Notes under the pieces: generated by a model
What the model was told of the DNA's origin: nothing
What the model saw: the letters and a program-made list of their open reading frames with translations, nothing else
Database searches by the model: none
Position numbers and translations under genes: made by a program
In this document: piece by piece, positions 53,985-62,564 of the stretch
Layout of the letters: each line of letters opens with the position of its first letter
Position numbering within the stretch: position 1 is the stretch's first letter
Origin: Winogradskyella schleiferi
GTDB taxonomy: Bacteria > Bacteroidota > Bacteroidia > Flavobacteriales > Flavobacteriaceae
Assembly: GCF_013394655.1 (NCBI RefSeq)
Contig: NZ_CP053351.1
Coordinates: forward strand, 2,324,501 to 2,388,500
Direction: 5' to 3'
Length of the DNA stretch: 64,000 nucleotides

Positions 53985-54392
53985 TTATTGCTTGCTATAT
54001 TTTTCTACACAAGCCTCAATGCAAGGGTAATATAGCATTAAGGAATTTCCTTCTATGACAAATGAATAGTTCCAATTAGGAATCGATTCTTGACAATCAT
54101 TTGGAGTAATAACAGAATCAACTTCAGAATACGTACCACTAGACGCATTGCCACCAGCTACAAACATAGAACATAAGTCGCCCGTAGATGTAACCGTTCC
54201 ATCATTAAAAAAAGTTATGGTCTTATCACTTTCAACAGCCTGAAATGTTCCGCTGCCATCACCAGGATCAATGTAAACCTCTATTAATTTCCAATCACCA
54301 ATTATTTCAGAAGTTTGTGTATTTGATTCGTCATCGTTGTTACAAGATGATAATATGAATAGTCCAAAACATAAATAAACTAACGTTTTCAT
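53985..54392 (-). CDS. Small lipocalin-like lipoprotein
   Basis: A 135-residue lipoprotein: the signal peptide ends in the lipobox SSC (Cys17), followed by an acidic NNDDES linker. A lipocalin-like beta-barrel domain follows, with IIGDWKLIEVYID near its start and TITFFNDGTVTSTGDLC in the middle. There are several cysteines (CSMF, NDCQES, CIEAC) that may form disulfides in the periplasm. Ligand and role are unknown. It is separated by about 80 bases from bcp, so it likely has its own transcript. Confidence 0.78.
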   Translation of the reverse strand: MKTLVYLCFGLFILSSCNNDDESNTQTSEIIGDWKLIEVYIDPGDGSGTFQAVESDKTITFFNDGTVTSTGDLCSMFVAGGNASSGTYSEVDSVITPNDCQESIPNWNYSFVIEGNSLMLYYPCIEACVEKYSKQ

Positions 54393-54476
54393 ATCAACTG
54401 TTTATTTAATAGATGAAAAAATTACAAAAGGTTGCGTACAAAAATTAGATTTCCAGAATAGCTTATTAACTACAAT

Positions 54477-54932
54477 TTAAGATTCTAAAATCTGCTCCGT
54501 ATGAGCTTTAGTTTTTACTTTGGTAATAACATCTTCCAGAACGCCATTTTCATCAATTACAAAAGTAGTTCTGTGAATACCATCATATTCCCTTCCCATA
54601 AATTTCTTCGGTCCCCAAACTCCGAAAGCTTCAATAACCGCTTTATCTTCGTCAGCTAACAATGGATATTGAAATCCGTATTTATTTTTAAAGTTAGATT
54701 GTCTTTTAGCACTATCTGCACTGACCCCTAAAATTTCGTAACCTTGCGCTTTAAAGCGTTCATAATTATCATTTAGATTACAAGCTTCTGCTGTGCAACC
54801 AGGTGTGCTTGCTTTTGGATAAAAGAAAACGACTAATTTCTTACCTTTATAATCTGATAATGAGACTGTATTTCCCTGTTCATCTTTTGCCGAAAAATCT
54901 GGTGCTTTATCTCCTGCTTTTAAGTGTGTCAT
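54477..54932 (-). CDS. bcp: Thiol peroxidase Bcp (bacterioferritin comigratory protein)
   Basis: A 151-residue peroxiredoxin that reduces hydrogen and lipid peroxides using thioredoxin. Active-site block FFYPKASTPGCTAEACNLND holds the peroxidatic Cys in PxxxTPxCTxE and a second Cys five residues later (CTAEAC), the atypical 2-Cys arrangement of Bcp. VSADSAKRQSNFKNKYGFQYPLLAD is also typical. It is divergent from nth with 35 bases between, so the two share a regulatory stretch. Confidence 0.93.
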   Translation of the reverse strand: MTHLKAGDKAPDFSAKDEQGNTVSLSDYKGKKLVVFFYPKASTPGCTAEACNLNDNYERFKAQGYEILGVSADSAKRQSNFKNKYGFQYPLLADEDKAVIEAFGVWGPKKFMGREYDGIHRTTFVIDENGVLEDVITKVKTKAHTEQILES

Positions 54933-54939
54933 AATTATG

Positions 54940-54947
54940 TAAATTTG
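54940..54947 (+). promoter_or_regulatory. -7 box TAAATTTG of nth
   Basis: TAAATTTG matches TAnnTTTG and lies 20 bases before the nth start at 54968. The opposite strand of the same 35-base spacer carries TATTTTTA, a near match that could serve bcp. Confidence 0.5.
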
Positions 54948-54967
54948 TTTCTGTAAAAATACAATGA

Positions 54968-55627
54968 ATGACTAAGCAAGAAAAGGTAGATTTTGTTATA
55001 AATACGTTAAATCGAATATATCCTACAATTCCGATTCCATTAGACCATAAAGATCCTTATACCTTATTAATAGCGGTTTTGATGTCTGCACAAAGTACGG
55101 ATGTACGCGTCAATAAAATTACACCTTTGTTATTTGAACGTGCGGACAATCCATACGATATGATTAAACTAAGTGTTGAGGAAATCAGGGAAATTATAAA
55201 ACCGGTTGGCTTATCTCCAATGAAAAGCAAAGGTATACATGGTTTATCCCATATTTTAATTGATAAGCACAATGGCAAAGTTCCGAGAACCTATGAGGAA
55301 CTTGAAGCATTACCTGCAGTTGGTCATAAAACAGCTGCTGTGGTTTTATCACAAGCTTTCGGTATTCCTGCGTTTCCAGTAGATACTCATATTCATCGCT
55401 TAATGTACCGCTGGAATTTAACCAATGGCAAAAACGTAGTACAAACCGAAAAAGATGCTAAACGTATTTTTCCGGAAGAACTTTGGAATGATTTGCATCT
55501 TCAAATTATTTGGTATGGACGAGAATATTCTCCTGCTCGTGGTTGGGATTTGGAAAAGGATATTATTACTAAAACTATTGGAAGAAAATCGGTATTAGAT
55601 GACTATTATAAAAAGAAGAAGCGTTAG
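54968..55627 (+). CDS. nth: Endonuclease III lacking the Fe-S cluster cysteines
   Basis: A 219-residue DNA glycosylase/AP lyase for oxidised pyrimidines in base-excision repair. The helix-hairpin-helix LEALPAVGHKTAAVVL holds the catalytic Lys121, and FPVDTHIHRL holds Asp139. The N-terminal LLIAVLMSAQSTDVRV is typical. The expected C-terminal Cys-X6-Cys-X2-Cys-X5-Cys of the 4Fe-4S cluster is absent; the aligned stretch YGREYSPARGWDLEKDII has no cysteine. The enzyme should still bind and cut DNA, since cluster-free relatives exist. A rival identity as another HhH glycosylase is unlikely given the intact Lys/Asp pair. Confidence 0.9.
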   Translation: MTKQEKVDFVINTLNRIYPTIPIPLDHKDPYTLLIAVLMSAQSTDVRVNKITPLLFERADNPYDMIKLSVEEIREIIKPVGLSPMKSKGIHGLSHILIDKHNGKVPRTYEELEALPAVGHKTAAVVLSQAFGIPAFPVDTHIHRLMYRWNLTNGKNVVQTEKDAKRIFPEELWNDLHLQIIWYGREYSPARGWDLEKDIITKTIGRKSVLDDYYKKKKR

Positions 55628-55783
55628 TTTTTAGTCTCTTTCTCAGTGTTTAGTGTCACGATAATAACATTAACAACGGTTTACGTGATAATCATCCATT
55701 AAAAGAAAAAACAATTCAATATTTAAAAGCCTTAAAACAAGAAAATCTCACGAAGCAAAACTAGGAAGAATTACGTTTAACAA

Positions 55784-55815
55784 AAAAATCCTGATGCTTT
55801 CACATCAGGATTTTT
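55784..55815. terminator. Perfect 13-bp intrinsic terminator
   Basis: AAAAATCCTGATG and CATCAGGATTTTT pair over 13 bases with a six-base loop, with T runs in both directions. It ends the nth transcript and, on the minus strand, the sigma-factor unit with its small downstream gene. Confidence 0.9.
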
Positions 55816-55829
55816 CCATTAAAATTAAT

Positions 55830-55973
55830 TCAATTTAGAAGTGCTTCAAACTTCAATTTATTATAACTTATAACACTTAAAGCCTTTGAATAATTCAAAA
55901 GGAAACTTATCGTTTCGTCTTTTGGTTTTAGGTTATCATTTTTTGGGGAAGCATTAGAGTAAATTTGTGCCAT
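55830..55973 (-). CDS. Conserved 47-residue protein downstream of the sigma factor
   Basis: A short gene on the minus strand: MAQIYSNASPKNDNLKP, then KDETISFLLNYSKAL and a tail ending KFEALLN. From memory, small proteins with KPKxETIxFLLNYSKAL-type cores are common in Flavobacteriaceae and have no known role. It begins 57 bases after the sigma-factor stop and ends 14 bases before a perfect terminator, so it is likely the last gene of that transcript. It has no signal peptide. It could be an anti-sigma or adaptor peptide, but the sequence does not show this. Confidence 0.72.
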   Translation of the reverse strand: MAQIYSNASPKNDNLKPKDETISFLLNYSKALSVISYNKLKFEALLN

Positions 55974-56030
55974 TTTAACTATTTATGAGTTTATATATAG
56001 CAAAAACGCACTTTTATATGCTTTATTGTA

Positions 56031-56615
56031 TCAATTTGTTAAAACTATATTATTTTGTTCTATTACTTTACGCATATTAATCAATGCATAACGCATTCTT
56101 CCCAATGCCGTATTGATGCTTACACCTGTACGTTCCGATATTTCCTTAAAACTCATATCTTGATACATACGCATCATAAGTACTTGCTTTTGATCTTCTG
56201 GTAATTCGTCAATAATACGTCGAACATCAGATTCTACTTGGTCTTTTATTATCGTTTTTTCAGCGTTTAAACTAGAATCACTCAACACAGAAAAAATACT
56301 GAAGTCGCCCGCATTTTGAAATTTTGGCATACGCTTATTTTTTCTGAAATGGTCAATAACCAAATTGTGGGCAATTCGCATTACCCAAGGTAAAAATTTA
56401 CCTTCTTCGTTATATTTTCCTCGTTTTAATGTTCTAATGACTTTAATAAAGGTATCTTGAAAAACATCTTCAGTAACATCTCTGTCATAAACCTTAGAGT
56501 AAATAAAACTGTAAATTTTTTGCTTATGCCTTTCTATCAAAATAGAAAGGGCATTCTCGTTACCGTTAATGTAGTCGCTGACCAACTCCGCGTCTTGGAT
56601 AAGTTCTCTTTTCAT
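56031..56615 (-). CDS. ECF-type RNA polymerase sigma factor
   Basis: A 194-residue sigma-70-family factor of the group 4 (ECF) type. Region 2 (about residues 22-90: SILIERHKQKIYSFIYSKV, VFQDTFIKVIRTLKRGKY) and region 4 (about 130-185: ELPEDQKQVLMMRMYQDMSFKEISERTGVSINTALGRMRYALINMRK) are both complete, the latter a helix-turn-helix that reads the -35. No anti-sigma factor with a membrane helix lies next to it, unlike most ECFs. The small 47-codon gene downstream may matter. Upstream at 56634-56649 there is a TAGTA...TACTA inverted repeat. Confidence 0.92.
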   Translation of the reverse strand: MKRELIQDAELVSDYINGNENALSILIERHKQKIYSFIYSKVYDRDVTEDVFQDTFIKVIRTLKRGKYNEEGKFLPWVMRIAHNLVIDHFRKNKRMPKFQNAGDFSIFSVLSDSSLNAEKTIIKDQVESDVRRIIDELPEDQKQVLMMRMYQDMSFKEISERTGVSINTALGRMRYALINMRKVIEQNNIVLTN

Positions 56616-56887
56616 AATAATTACTTTAAATCCTAGTATTTTGGTACTAAGTTTGGGGTTAAAAGCTGTTTTTTTAAAGTAATATTATGCTATACGCAGT
56701 TGTTTTTATAAATGAATAAGTGTCAAATATAACAACAAACATTCCGAAAAAACAAAAAAAAAGCGTAAAATTTAACTTTTTGTCGGATAAACAGTCCCTT
56801 TTATGGATGAAAATAGAATTAGACCAAAGATGATACTTTCTATAAATGAATTATGTGTGTAATTTTAATGATTATATGCTATTATAG

Positions 56888-56895
56888 TATCTTTG
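56888..56895 (+). promoter_or_regulatory. -7 box TATCTTTG of uvrA
   Basis: TATCTTTG is a perfect TAnnTTTG match, 25 bases before the uvrA start at 56921. I do not see an SOS-type LexA palindrome in the upstream region. Confidence 0.6.
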
Positions 56896-56920
56896 CAAAC
56901 TTAGATACCGAAAATAACCT

Positions 56921-59710
56921 ATGAATTCTACTGTTTTAGACGTTAGCCCAAAAGAAAACATCATAATAAAAGGAGCAAAACTCCATAATCTTAAAAATAT
57001 CGATGTTGTTATCCCGAGAAACAAACTGGTGGTAATTACAGGCTTATCGGGTTCAGGAAAGTCGAGTTTGGCGTTCGACACCTTGTATGCAGAAGGACAA
57101 AGACGCTACGTAGAAAGTCTAAGTAGTTATGCACGCCAGTTTTTAGGACGACTGAATAAGCCCAAAGTTGATTATATTAAAGGTATCGCTCCAGCAATTG
57201 CCATTGAGCAAAAAGTGAATTCTACAAACCCACGTTCCACGGTTGGCACGACGACTGAAATTTATGATTATTTAAAATTACTATTTGCAAGAATTGGGAA
57301 GACCTACTCGCCTATTTCTGGCAACGAAGTAAAAAAGCATACCGTTTCCGATGTCATTAATTTCATTTCAAAATTTGAAAAAGGCACTAAATTATTACTC
57401 TTAGCACCTATTATATTAGAAGAAGGACGCTCGATTGAAAATAAACTTCAAACACTTCAACAGCAAGGCTATGCTCGTATTAAAGTAAAAGATGAAGTCC
57501 TCAGAATTGATGAGGCCTTAAAATCAAAAATCAAAACGAACAAAGATCTTTTTTTAGTTGTTGATAGAATTATTTTTAAAGATGATGAGGATTTTCTAAA
57601 TCGTTTAGCAGATGCGGTAGGAACTGCCTTTTACGAAGGTGTTGGGACTTGTATCATTGAATCCCTTTCCGACAATAAACAAACCGTTTTCAATAATAAA
57701 TTTGAATTGGATGGCATGTCTTTTCTTGAGCCAAACGCACATTTATTTAGTTTTAATAATCCTTATGGCGCATGCCCAAAATGTGAAGGTTATGGTGATG
57801 TCATTGGTATTGATGATGATTTGGTAATTCCAAACACAGCATTGTCGATTTACGAAAACGCCATTTTTCCTTGGCGAGGCGAAAGCATGAGTTGGTATCG
57901 AGATCAATTGGTCAACAACTCCCATCACTTTGATTTTCCAATTCACAAACCCTATTTTCAATTGAGTGATGCTAATAAAGCACTCATTTGGAAAGGCAAT
58001 AAATACTTTGATGGTCTGGATGCTTTTTTTTCTGAGTTGGAATCGAAAGCCTATAAAATCCAAAATCGAGTGATGCTTTCACGGTATCGTGGTAAAACGA
58101 AATGTAATGTCTGTAAGGGTAAACGTTTGCGTGAAGAAGCCAATTATGTAAAAATCGATGGTTCTACTATTACTAATTTAGTTGATTTACCGATAGATGA
58201 ACTGGTGGTGTTTTTCAAAAAATTACAACTGAATGACCATGATTTCAATATTGCTAAACGACTTTTAACAGAAATCAATACACGCCTAGGTTTCTTATCT
58301 AATGTTGGCTTGAATTATTTAACATTAAACCGAAAATCGAACACACTTTCTGGTGGTGAAAGTCAGCGTATCAATTTAGCTACCTCTTTAGGAAGTAGTC
58401 TTGTTGGTTCCATGTATATTTTAGACGAACCTAGTATTGGCTTGCATCCAAAGGATACTGAACGTTTAATCGAGGTTTTGAAATCGTTGCGGGATTTAGG
58501 TAATACCGTTATTGTGGTTGAGCACGACGAAGATATAATGAAAGCAGCCGATTCCATAATTGATATCGGACCAGAAGCCGGAACTTTTGGAGGCGAAGTT
58601 GTTGCCGTTGGAGATTTTGAAGCCATTTTAGATTCAGATACATTGACGGCAAAATATCTTAATGGTCAAATGGAAATTGAAGTGCCCAACAAACGAAGAA
58701 CCTCTAAATATGGTATTGAAGTTGTTGGTGCTCGCGAGAATAATTTACAAAACGTTGACGTGACGTTTCCTTTAGAAATGCTAACCGTAATTACTGGAGT
58801 TTCAGGAAGTGGAAAAAGTACCTTGGTTAAAAAAATACTCTTTCCTGCGGTACAAAAGAAGCTAACGGGTTTTAGCGATAAAATCGGACAGGTTTCAGAA
58901 ATAAAAGGAAATTACAGTAATATTCAGCATGTGGAATTTGTGGATCAAAACCCAATTGGTCGTTCTTCACGTTCTAATCCTGTAACCTATATAAAGGCTT
59001 ATGATGACATTCGTGCGTTGTATGCTTCCCAAAAATTAAGTGATATTAGAAATTATGCTGCAAAACATTTTAGTTTTAATGTTGATGGTGGCCGTTGTGA
59101 AACCTGTAAAGGCGAAGGCGAAGTGACGATTGAAATGCAGTTTATGGCAGATGTGCATTTAACTTGTGATACTTGTGGTGGAAAACGTTTCAAAAAAGAA
59201 GTATTGGAAGTTAAGTTTGAAGATAAATCCATAGATGATATTCTGAATATGACTATTGATGATGCTATCGATTTCTTTAAAACCTATAAGCAAACAAAAA
59301 TCAAAAAGAAACTACAACCGCTTCAAGATGTTGGTTTGGGTTATGTGACTTTAGGTCAATCCTCTTCTACCCTTTCCGGTGGTGAGGCTCAACGTATCAA
59401 ACTTGCCACGTTCTTAGGAAAAGGTAGTAAAAGCGATAATGCACTCTTCATTTTTGATGAACCAACCACAGGACTTCATTTTCATGATATCAAAAAATTA
59501 TTAAAATCATTTCAGGCTTTAATCGCTAAAGGCCATTCCATTATAGTGATTGAGCACAATATCGATTTAATTAAATGTGCAGATTACATCATCGATTTAG
59601 GACCAGAAGGTGGAAAACATGGCGGACAACTCGTAGCTTCTGGTACACCTGAAGAGATTGCAAAAAATAAAAACTCGGTGACTGGAAAATATTTGAAAGA
59701 GAAATTGTAA
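56921..59710 (+). CDS. uvrA: Excinuclease ABC subunit A
   Basis: UvrA finds bulky DNA lesions and loads UvrB in nucleotide-excision repair. It is a 929-residue protein with two ABC-type ATPase modules: Walker [11 protein letters not shown] (about residue 40) and [10 protein letters not shown] (about 625), signatures [12 protein letters not shown] and [12 protein letters not shown], and Walker [13 protein letters not shown] and [11 protein letters not shown]. Two zinc-finger pairs are seen, CPKC...CNVCKGKR and CETCKGEGE...CDTCGGKR. Length is normal (about 940). The membrane-protein gene following at one base may be co-transcribed. Confidence 0.95.
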   Translation: MNSTVLDVSPKENIIIKGAKLHNLKNIDVVIPRNKLVVITGLSGSGKSSLAFDTLYAEGQRRYVESLSSYARQFLGRLNKPKVDYIKGIAPAIAIEQKVNSTNPRSTVGTTTEIYDYLKLLFARIGKTYSPISGNEVKKHTVSDVINFISKFEKGTKLLLLAPIILEEGRSIENKLQTLQQQGYARIKVKDEVLRIDEALKSKIKTNKDLFLVVDRIIFKDDEDFLNRLADAVGTAFYEGVGTCIIESLSDNKQTVFNNKFELDGMSFLEPNAHLFSFNNPYGACPKCEGYGDVIGIDDDLVIPNTALSIYENAIFPWRGESMSWYRDQLVNNSHHFDFPIHKPYFQLSDANKALIWKGNKYFDGLDAFFSELESKAYKIQNRVMLSRYRGKTKCNVCKGKRLREEANYVKIDGSTITNLVDLPIDELVVFFKKLQLNDHDFNIAKRLLTEINTRLGFLSNVGLNYLTLNRKSNTLSGGESQRINLATSLGSSLVGSMYILDEPSIGLHPKDTERLIEVLKSLRDLGNTVIVVEHDEDIMKAADSIIDIGPEAGTFGGEVVAVGDFEAILDSDTLTAKYLNGQMEIEVPNKRRTSKYGIEVVGARENNLQNVDVTFPLEMLTVITGVSGSGKSTLVKKILFPAVQKKLTGFSDKIGQVSEIKGNYSNIQHVEFVDQNPIGRSSRSNPVTYIKAYDDIRALYASQKLSDIRNYAAKHFSFNVDGGRCETCKGEGEVTIEMQFMADVHLTCDTCGGKRFKKEVLEVKFEDKSIDDILNMTIDDAIDFFKTYKQTKIKKKLQPLQDVGLGYVTLGQSSSTLSGGEAQRIKLATFLGKGSKSDNALFIFDEPTTGLHFHDIKKLLKSFQALIAKGHSIIVIEHNIDLIKCADYIIDLGPEGGKHGGQLVASGTPEEIAKNKNSVTGKYLKEKL

Positions 59711-59711
59711 G

Positions 59712-60380
59712 ATGGAGTTATCTAATAGGTCTGATGATATTTCAATTGATTTTAGAAAATTCGATTTTATTAATAATGAGACAAATTCGCTAAAATCTAA
59801 AGTGTCAACTTTACCTCTAAAATCAGGTGGAGCAAATTTCACAACGCATGTTCTGATAGAAGAATCGAGTTCTAAAATACTCTATAAACCTTCAACTGGT
59901 GTGGCACTTTTCAACTTTATATTTCTTGCCGTAGGTTTAGGTGTTTTATTTTTTGGACTATATCCTCTATTAAACAATGGCTTCGATTTTGCTGAAATCG
60001 AGTGGTTTTTATTGTTATTCGGACTAATATTTGCCACAGCAGGCGGATTAATGTTTTATTTCTTCTATATGCCTCGTGTTTTTGATAAGCAATTAGGCAT
60101 TTATTACAAAGCCTATAAAATTGACGTAAACACAATAAAAAAGGATACTTCAAAAAAATATATACCGTTAAAATCTATTGTTGCCATTCAAATTATTGGC
60201 GAACACGTAAGAAGTGATAAGGGGTCTTACAAAAGTTTTGAACTCAACTTAGTTCTGAAGGATGCTACTAGGAAAAATATAATAGACCATGGCAATCTCA
60301 AAGCAATTATTATTGATGCTGAAATTTTGAGCCAATTCTTAAATATTCCTATTTGGCATGCTGGTTCTATTGAAGATTAA
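59712..60380 (+). CDS. Two-helix membrane protein, function unknown
   Basis: A 222-residue protein with a polar N-terminal 70 residues, two membrane helices (about residues 72-92 and 104-125, ALFNFIFLAVGLGVLFFGLY and FLLLFGLIFATAGGLMFYFF) and a soluble C-terminal domain with KYIPLKSIVAIQIIGEHVRSDKG and KSFELNLVLKDATRK. The strand pattern after the helices recalls a bacterial PH-like domain, but I cannot confirm it. It begins one base after the uvrA stop and overlaps the convergent DUF3667 gene by four bases. Confidence 0.65.
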   Translation: MELSNRSDDISIDFRKFDFINNETNSLKSKVSTLPLKSGGANFTTHVLIEESSSKILYKPSTGVALFNFIFLAVGLGVLFFGLYPLLNNGFDFAEIEWFLLLFGLIFATAGGLMFYFFYMPRVFDKQLGIYYKAYKIDVNTIKKDTSKKYIPLKSIVAIQIIGEHVRSDKGSYKSFELNLVLKDATRKNIIDHGNLKAIIIDAEILSQFLNIPIWHAGSIED

Positions 60381-61462
60381 TAGAATAGAAATGCGATAAG
60401 CCCCAAAATTACTACTGCAGTTGGAATGACTATAGCTATAAAAGTAAAGGTTGCCACACTACATTTAAACCAACTTAAAATCCAACCTTGTCCATAAAAT
60501 CGTTTTAATGCGATCATTAAATATATAAAAGTCGATAAGGCAACAAGCCAATCAATCCAGTCTGGTATCTCCCAAATTAGATTAAGACCAAAAATGACAC
60601 TGAAAACGGTAAACAAATATGAAAAAAAGTAAAAACTAAAGACCAAATGATGTGCGTATCTACCTTTTCTGAGATACAATAACTTAATTATTAGTGCAAA
60701 AATTGGCAACAGGAAGAACAATGCTATTGGTATGGTATCATAAAACGCTTGCAACACATTACCGCCATCCCTAGCTTGATAAAACTTGAGTCCTTGAGCG
60801 TACAATTTTCTCATAAACCAGCCATCGTCTTCTTCCATGCCCATGACTTTATAAATTTCTTCGTCAGAAGCACCTACATCAATTAATGAATCTATCTCCT
60901 TCTCATTAAAACCCAATGAAAAATCAGTTTTCTTAGGAATCTTTTCTAAATTTACAATAGAATCTATCTCCCTATCTGACATTTTTGTGAGCCATTTATT
61001 ATCCTCAAGTGCCTTTCTTATTTCGGTTCTAGTTAATGAATCTTGAATTTTCAAATTAACCTCTTTCTCTTTTGCTTTGATCGAATCCAAAACAACCACC
61101 TCCTCATCTGACCTTAACGTTTTTTTAAGTTCCTTATTTAAAGTATTCGCCTGTTCTCTTGCACTAAATGAAAAAATAAAAAAGAATATCACAGAAATAA
61201 ATAAATACATCTGCGCTGGATGTAAATACAATAAGCGTTTTCCTTTAATAAACTCTTTAGGTAGATAACCCGGTTTAAATAGCAACGGGATAAAGCTCTT
61301 AAAAAAACGAGCATCAAATGAAAAGTAGTTGCTGATCGTATTGTAAAACAGAACTCCAATAGTTAACTCATCGTTAGTTTTTTGTCCACAATGTGGGCAA
61401 AATTGAAACCCTTCTTCATAAGGTTTTTCACAATTTTTACAATTAACTTGATTGGTGCTCAT
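60377..61462 (-). CDS. DUF3667 membrane protein with zinc-ribbon
   Basis: A 361-residue protein. It begins with a zinc-ribbon (CKNCEKPYEEGFQFCPHCGQ, CxxC...CxxC), then the DUF3667 segment ARFFKSFIPLLFKPGYLPKEFIKGKRLLYLHPAQMYLF, and five or so membrane helices. A central coiled-coil region (LKKTLRSDEEVVVLDSIKAKEKE) lies between the helices. DUF3667 proteins are widespread in Bacteroidota without known function. It stands alone, with a 232-base gap to the sigma-54-type promoter of the following divergent gene. Confidence 0.85.
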   Translation of the reverse strand: MSTNQVNCKNCEKPYEEGFQFCPHCGQKTNDELTIGVLFYNTISNYFSFDARFFKSFIPLLFKPGYLPKEFIKGKRLLYLHPAQMYLFISVIFFFIFSFSAREQANTLNKELKKTLRSDEEVVVLDSIKAKEKEVNLKIQDSLTRTEIRKALEDNKWLTKMSDREIDSIVNLEKIPKKTDFSLGFNEKEIDSLIDVGASDEEIYKVMGMEEDDGWFMRKLYAQGLKFYQARDGGNVLQAFYDTIPIALFFLLPIFALIIKLLYLRKGRYAHHLVFSFYFFSYLFTVFSVIFGLNLIWEIPDWIDWLVALSTFIYLMIALKRFYGQGWILSWFKCSVATFTFIAIVIPTAVVILGLIAFLFY

Positions 61463-61602
61463 GGTTGATGGTTAGTCTTGGTTTAAAAATACTAAATTTT
61501 ATAACACCATTCGTCTTCTAGAAAAAGAGTCTAAATTAAAATTAATTCAAATCTAAAACTTATAAATCAACTAAAAATCTGAATTTCAAGTACTTAAATA
61601 TT

Positions 61603-61619
61603 TTGGCACGCTAATTGAA
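61603..61619 (+). promoter_or_regulatory. Sigma-54-like -24/-12 element before the first secreted paralogue
   Basis: TTGGCACG, four bases, then TTGAA. The GG and the TTG are at sigma-54 spacing (consensus TTGGCACGnnnnTTGCA); the final C of the -12 box is A. It lies 75 bases before the ATG at 61695. Confidence 0.6.
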
Positions 61620-61694
61620 AATCCATAACCCATAGCGTAAGTCCAAAAGTCCTAAACGAAATAGCGACTGGGCAAATCTAAAAACCTATAAATT

Positions 61695-62384
61695 ATGAAA
61701 AGACAAGTACTTTTTATGGCAATGGTGTTAATAGGGTTAACATCAGCCACAGCGACAACAGCAGGAGATGCTGTTTTAATTGGGGAAGATTATAATACTG
61801 CGCGCAATCGTTATGTACAACCTATTTTGTTTGTAGAGCGAGGTGTGGAATTTTTGGTCTTTCCTGATGGTAGCTTCGATTTTAATACCGAATTATTTTC
61901 TCGTATCCCAAAAGACGAAAATTATTTCTACAGACGTTCTAATACAAGAACAAGACGTAGCACCAACAGAACTTATGGTGCACCTGGAACAACTTACAAT
62001 GTTAGTGAAAGCGGTGTTTTAATTAGACACGACAACGAAGGACGCGTGAGACGAATTGGAAACGTGTTTATCAATTATGATAGACAAGGACGACTTAAAC
62101 GTGTTGGTTCGGTGTATTTGGGATATAGAGGACATCAATTGGTGCAAGTCGGTGGTTTAAGAATTCTAACAAATAGACATGGTGAAGTCATCGGAACCAA
62201 AGGTTTTGTAAATTATAATAATCAAAATTGTGGTATTTGTGGTATAACCGGTTGTTCTGTAGATCATTTTGATGATTCAAATTATGATAACTGGAATGAT
62301 GATGACTCAAACAACAACGATTATGATTATTACTATTATAGAAAAGGTGGTAAAACCTTGAAGCAAAAGAAAATCAAATTTTGA
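61695..62384 (+). CDS. Exported protein, paralogue 1 of a tandem pair, function unknown
   Basis: A 229-residue secreted protein with a signal peptide (cut after about residue 22, TSATATTAG). The core shared with its neighbour contains GVEFLVFPDGSFDFN, then GVLIRHDNEGRVRRIGNVFINYDRQGRLKRVGSVYLGY, a repeated basic strand pattern with RxxRIGNVFINY. Near the end are several cysteines (NCGICGITGC) and an Asp/Asn-rich tract of about 30 residues before KKGG-type basic residues. I do not recognise a family. It is preceded by a sigma-54-like promoter, which points to regulated expression. Confidence 0.75.
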   Translation: MKRQVLFMAMVLIGLTSATATTAGDAVLIGEDYNTARNRYVQPILFVERGVEFLVFPDGSFDFNTELFSRIPKDENYFYRRSNTRTRRSTNRTYGAPGTTYNVSESGVLIRHDNEGRVRRIGNVFINYDRQGRLKRVGSVYLGYRGHQLVQVGGLRILTNRHGEVIGTKGFVNYNNQNCGICGITGCSVDHFDDSNYDNWNDDDSNNNDYDYYYYRKGGKTLKQKKIKF

Positions 62385-62511
62385 GATTTTGATTGATTAC
62401 CAAAAACCCTGAATGTTTCCCCAAGCATTTCAGGGTTTTTAATAATAAAATAATGAGTAGATTTTTACTATCAATTCAAACAAATCAACTAATAATCAGT
62501 AATTTAAAAAA

Positions 62512-62528
62512 GTGGCACGCTGTTTGTT
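62512..62528 (+). promoter_or_regulatory. Sigma-54-like -24/-12 element before the second secreted paralogue
   Basis: GTGGCACG, four bases, then TTGTT, at the same spacing as in the element at 61603. The ATG at 62565 is 36 bases downstream of it. Two paralogous genes each having it supports a real promoter. Confidence 0.6.
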
Positions 62529-62564
62529 TAATATATTACGAGTTTAATTTAAAACCCAATTATT

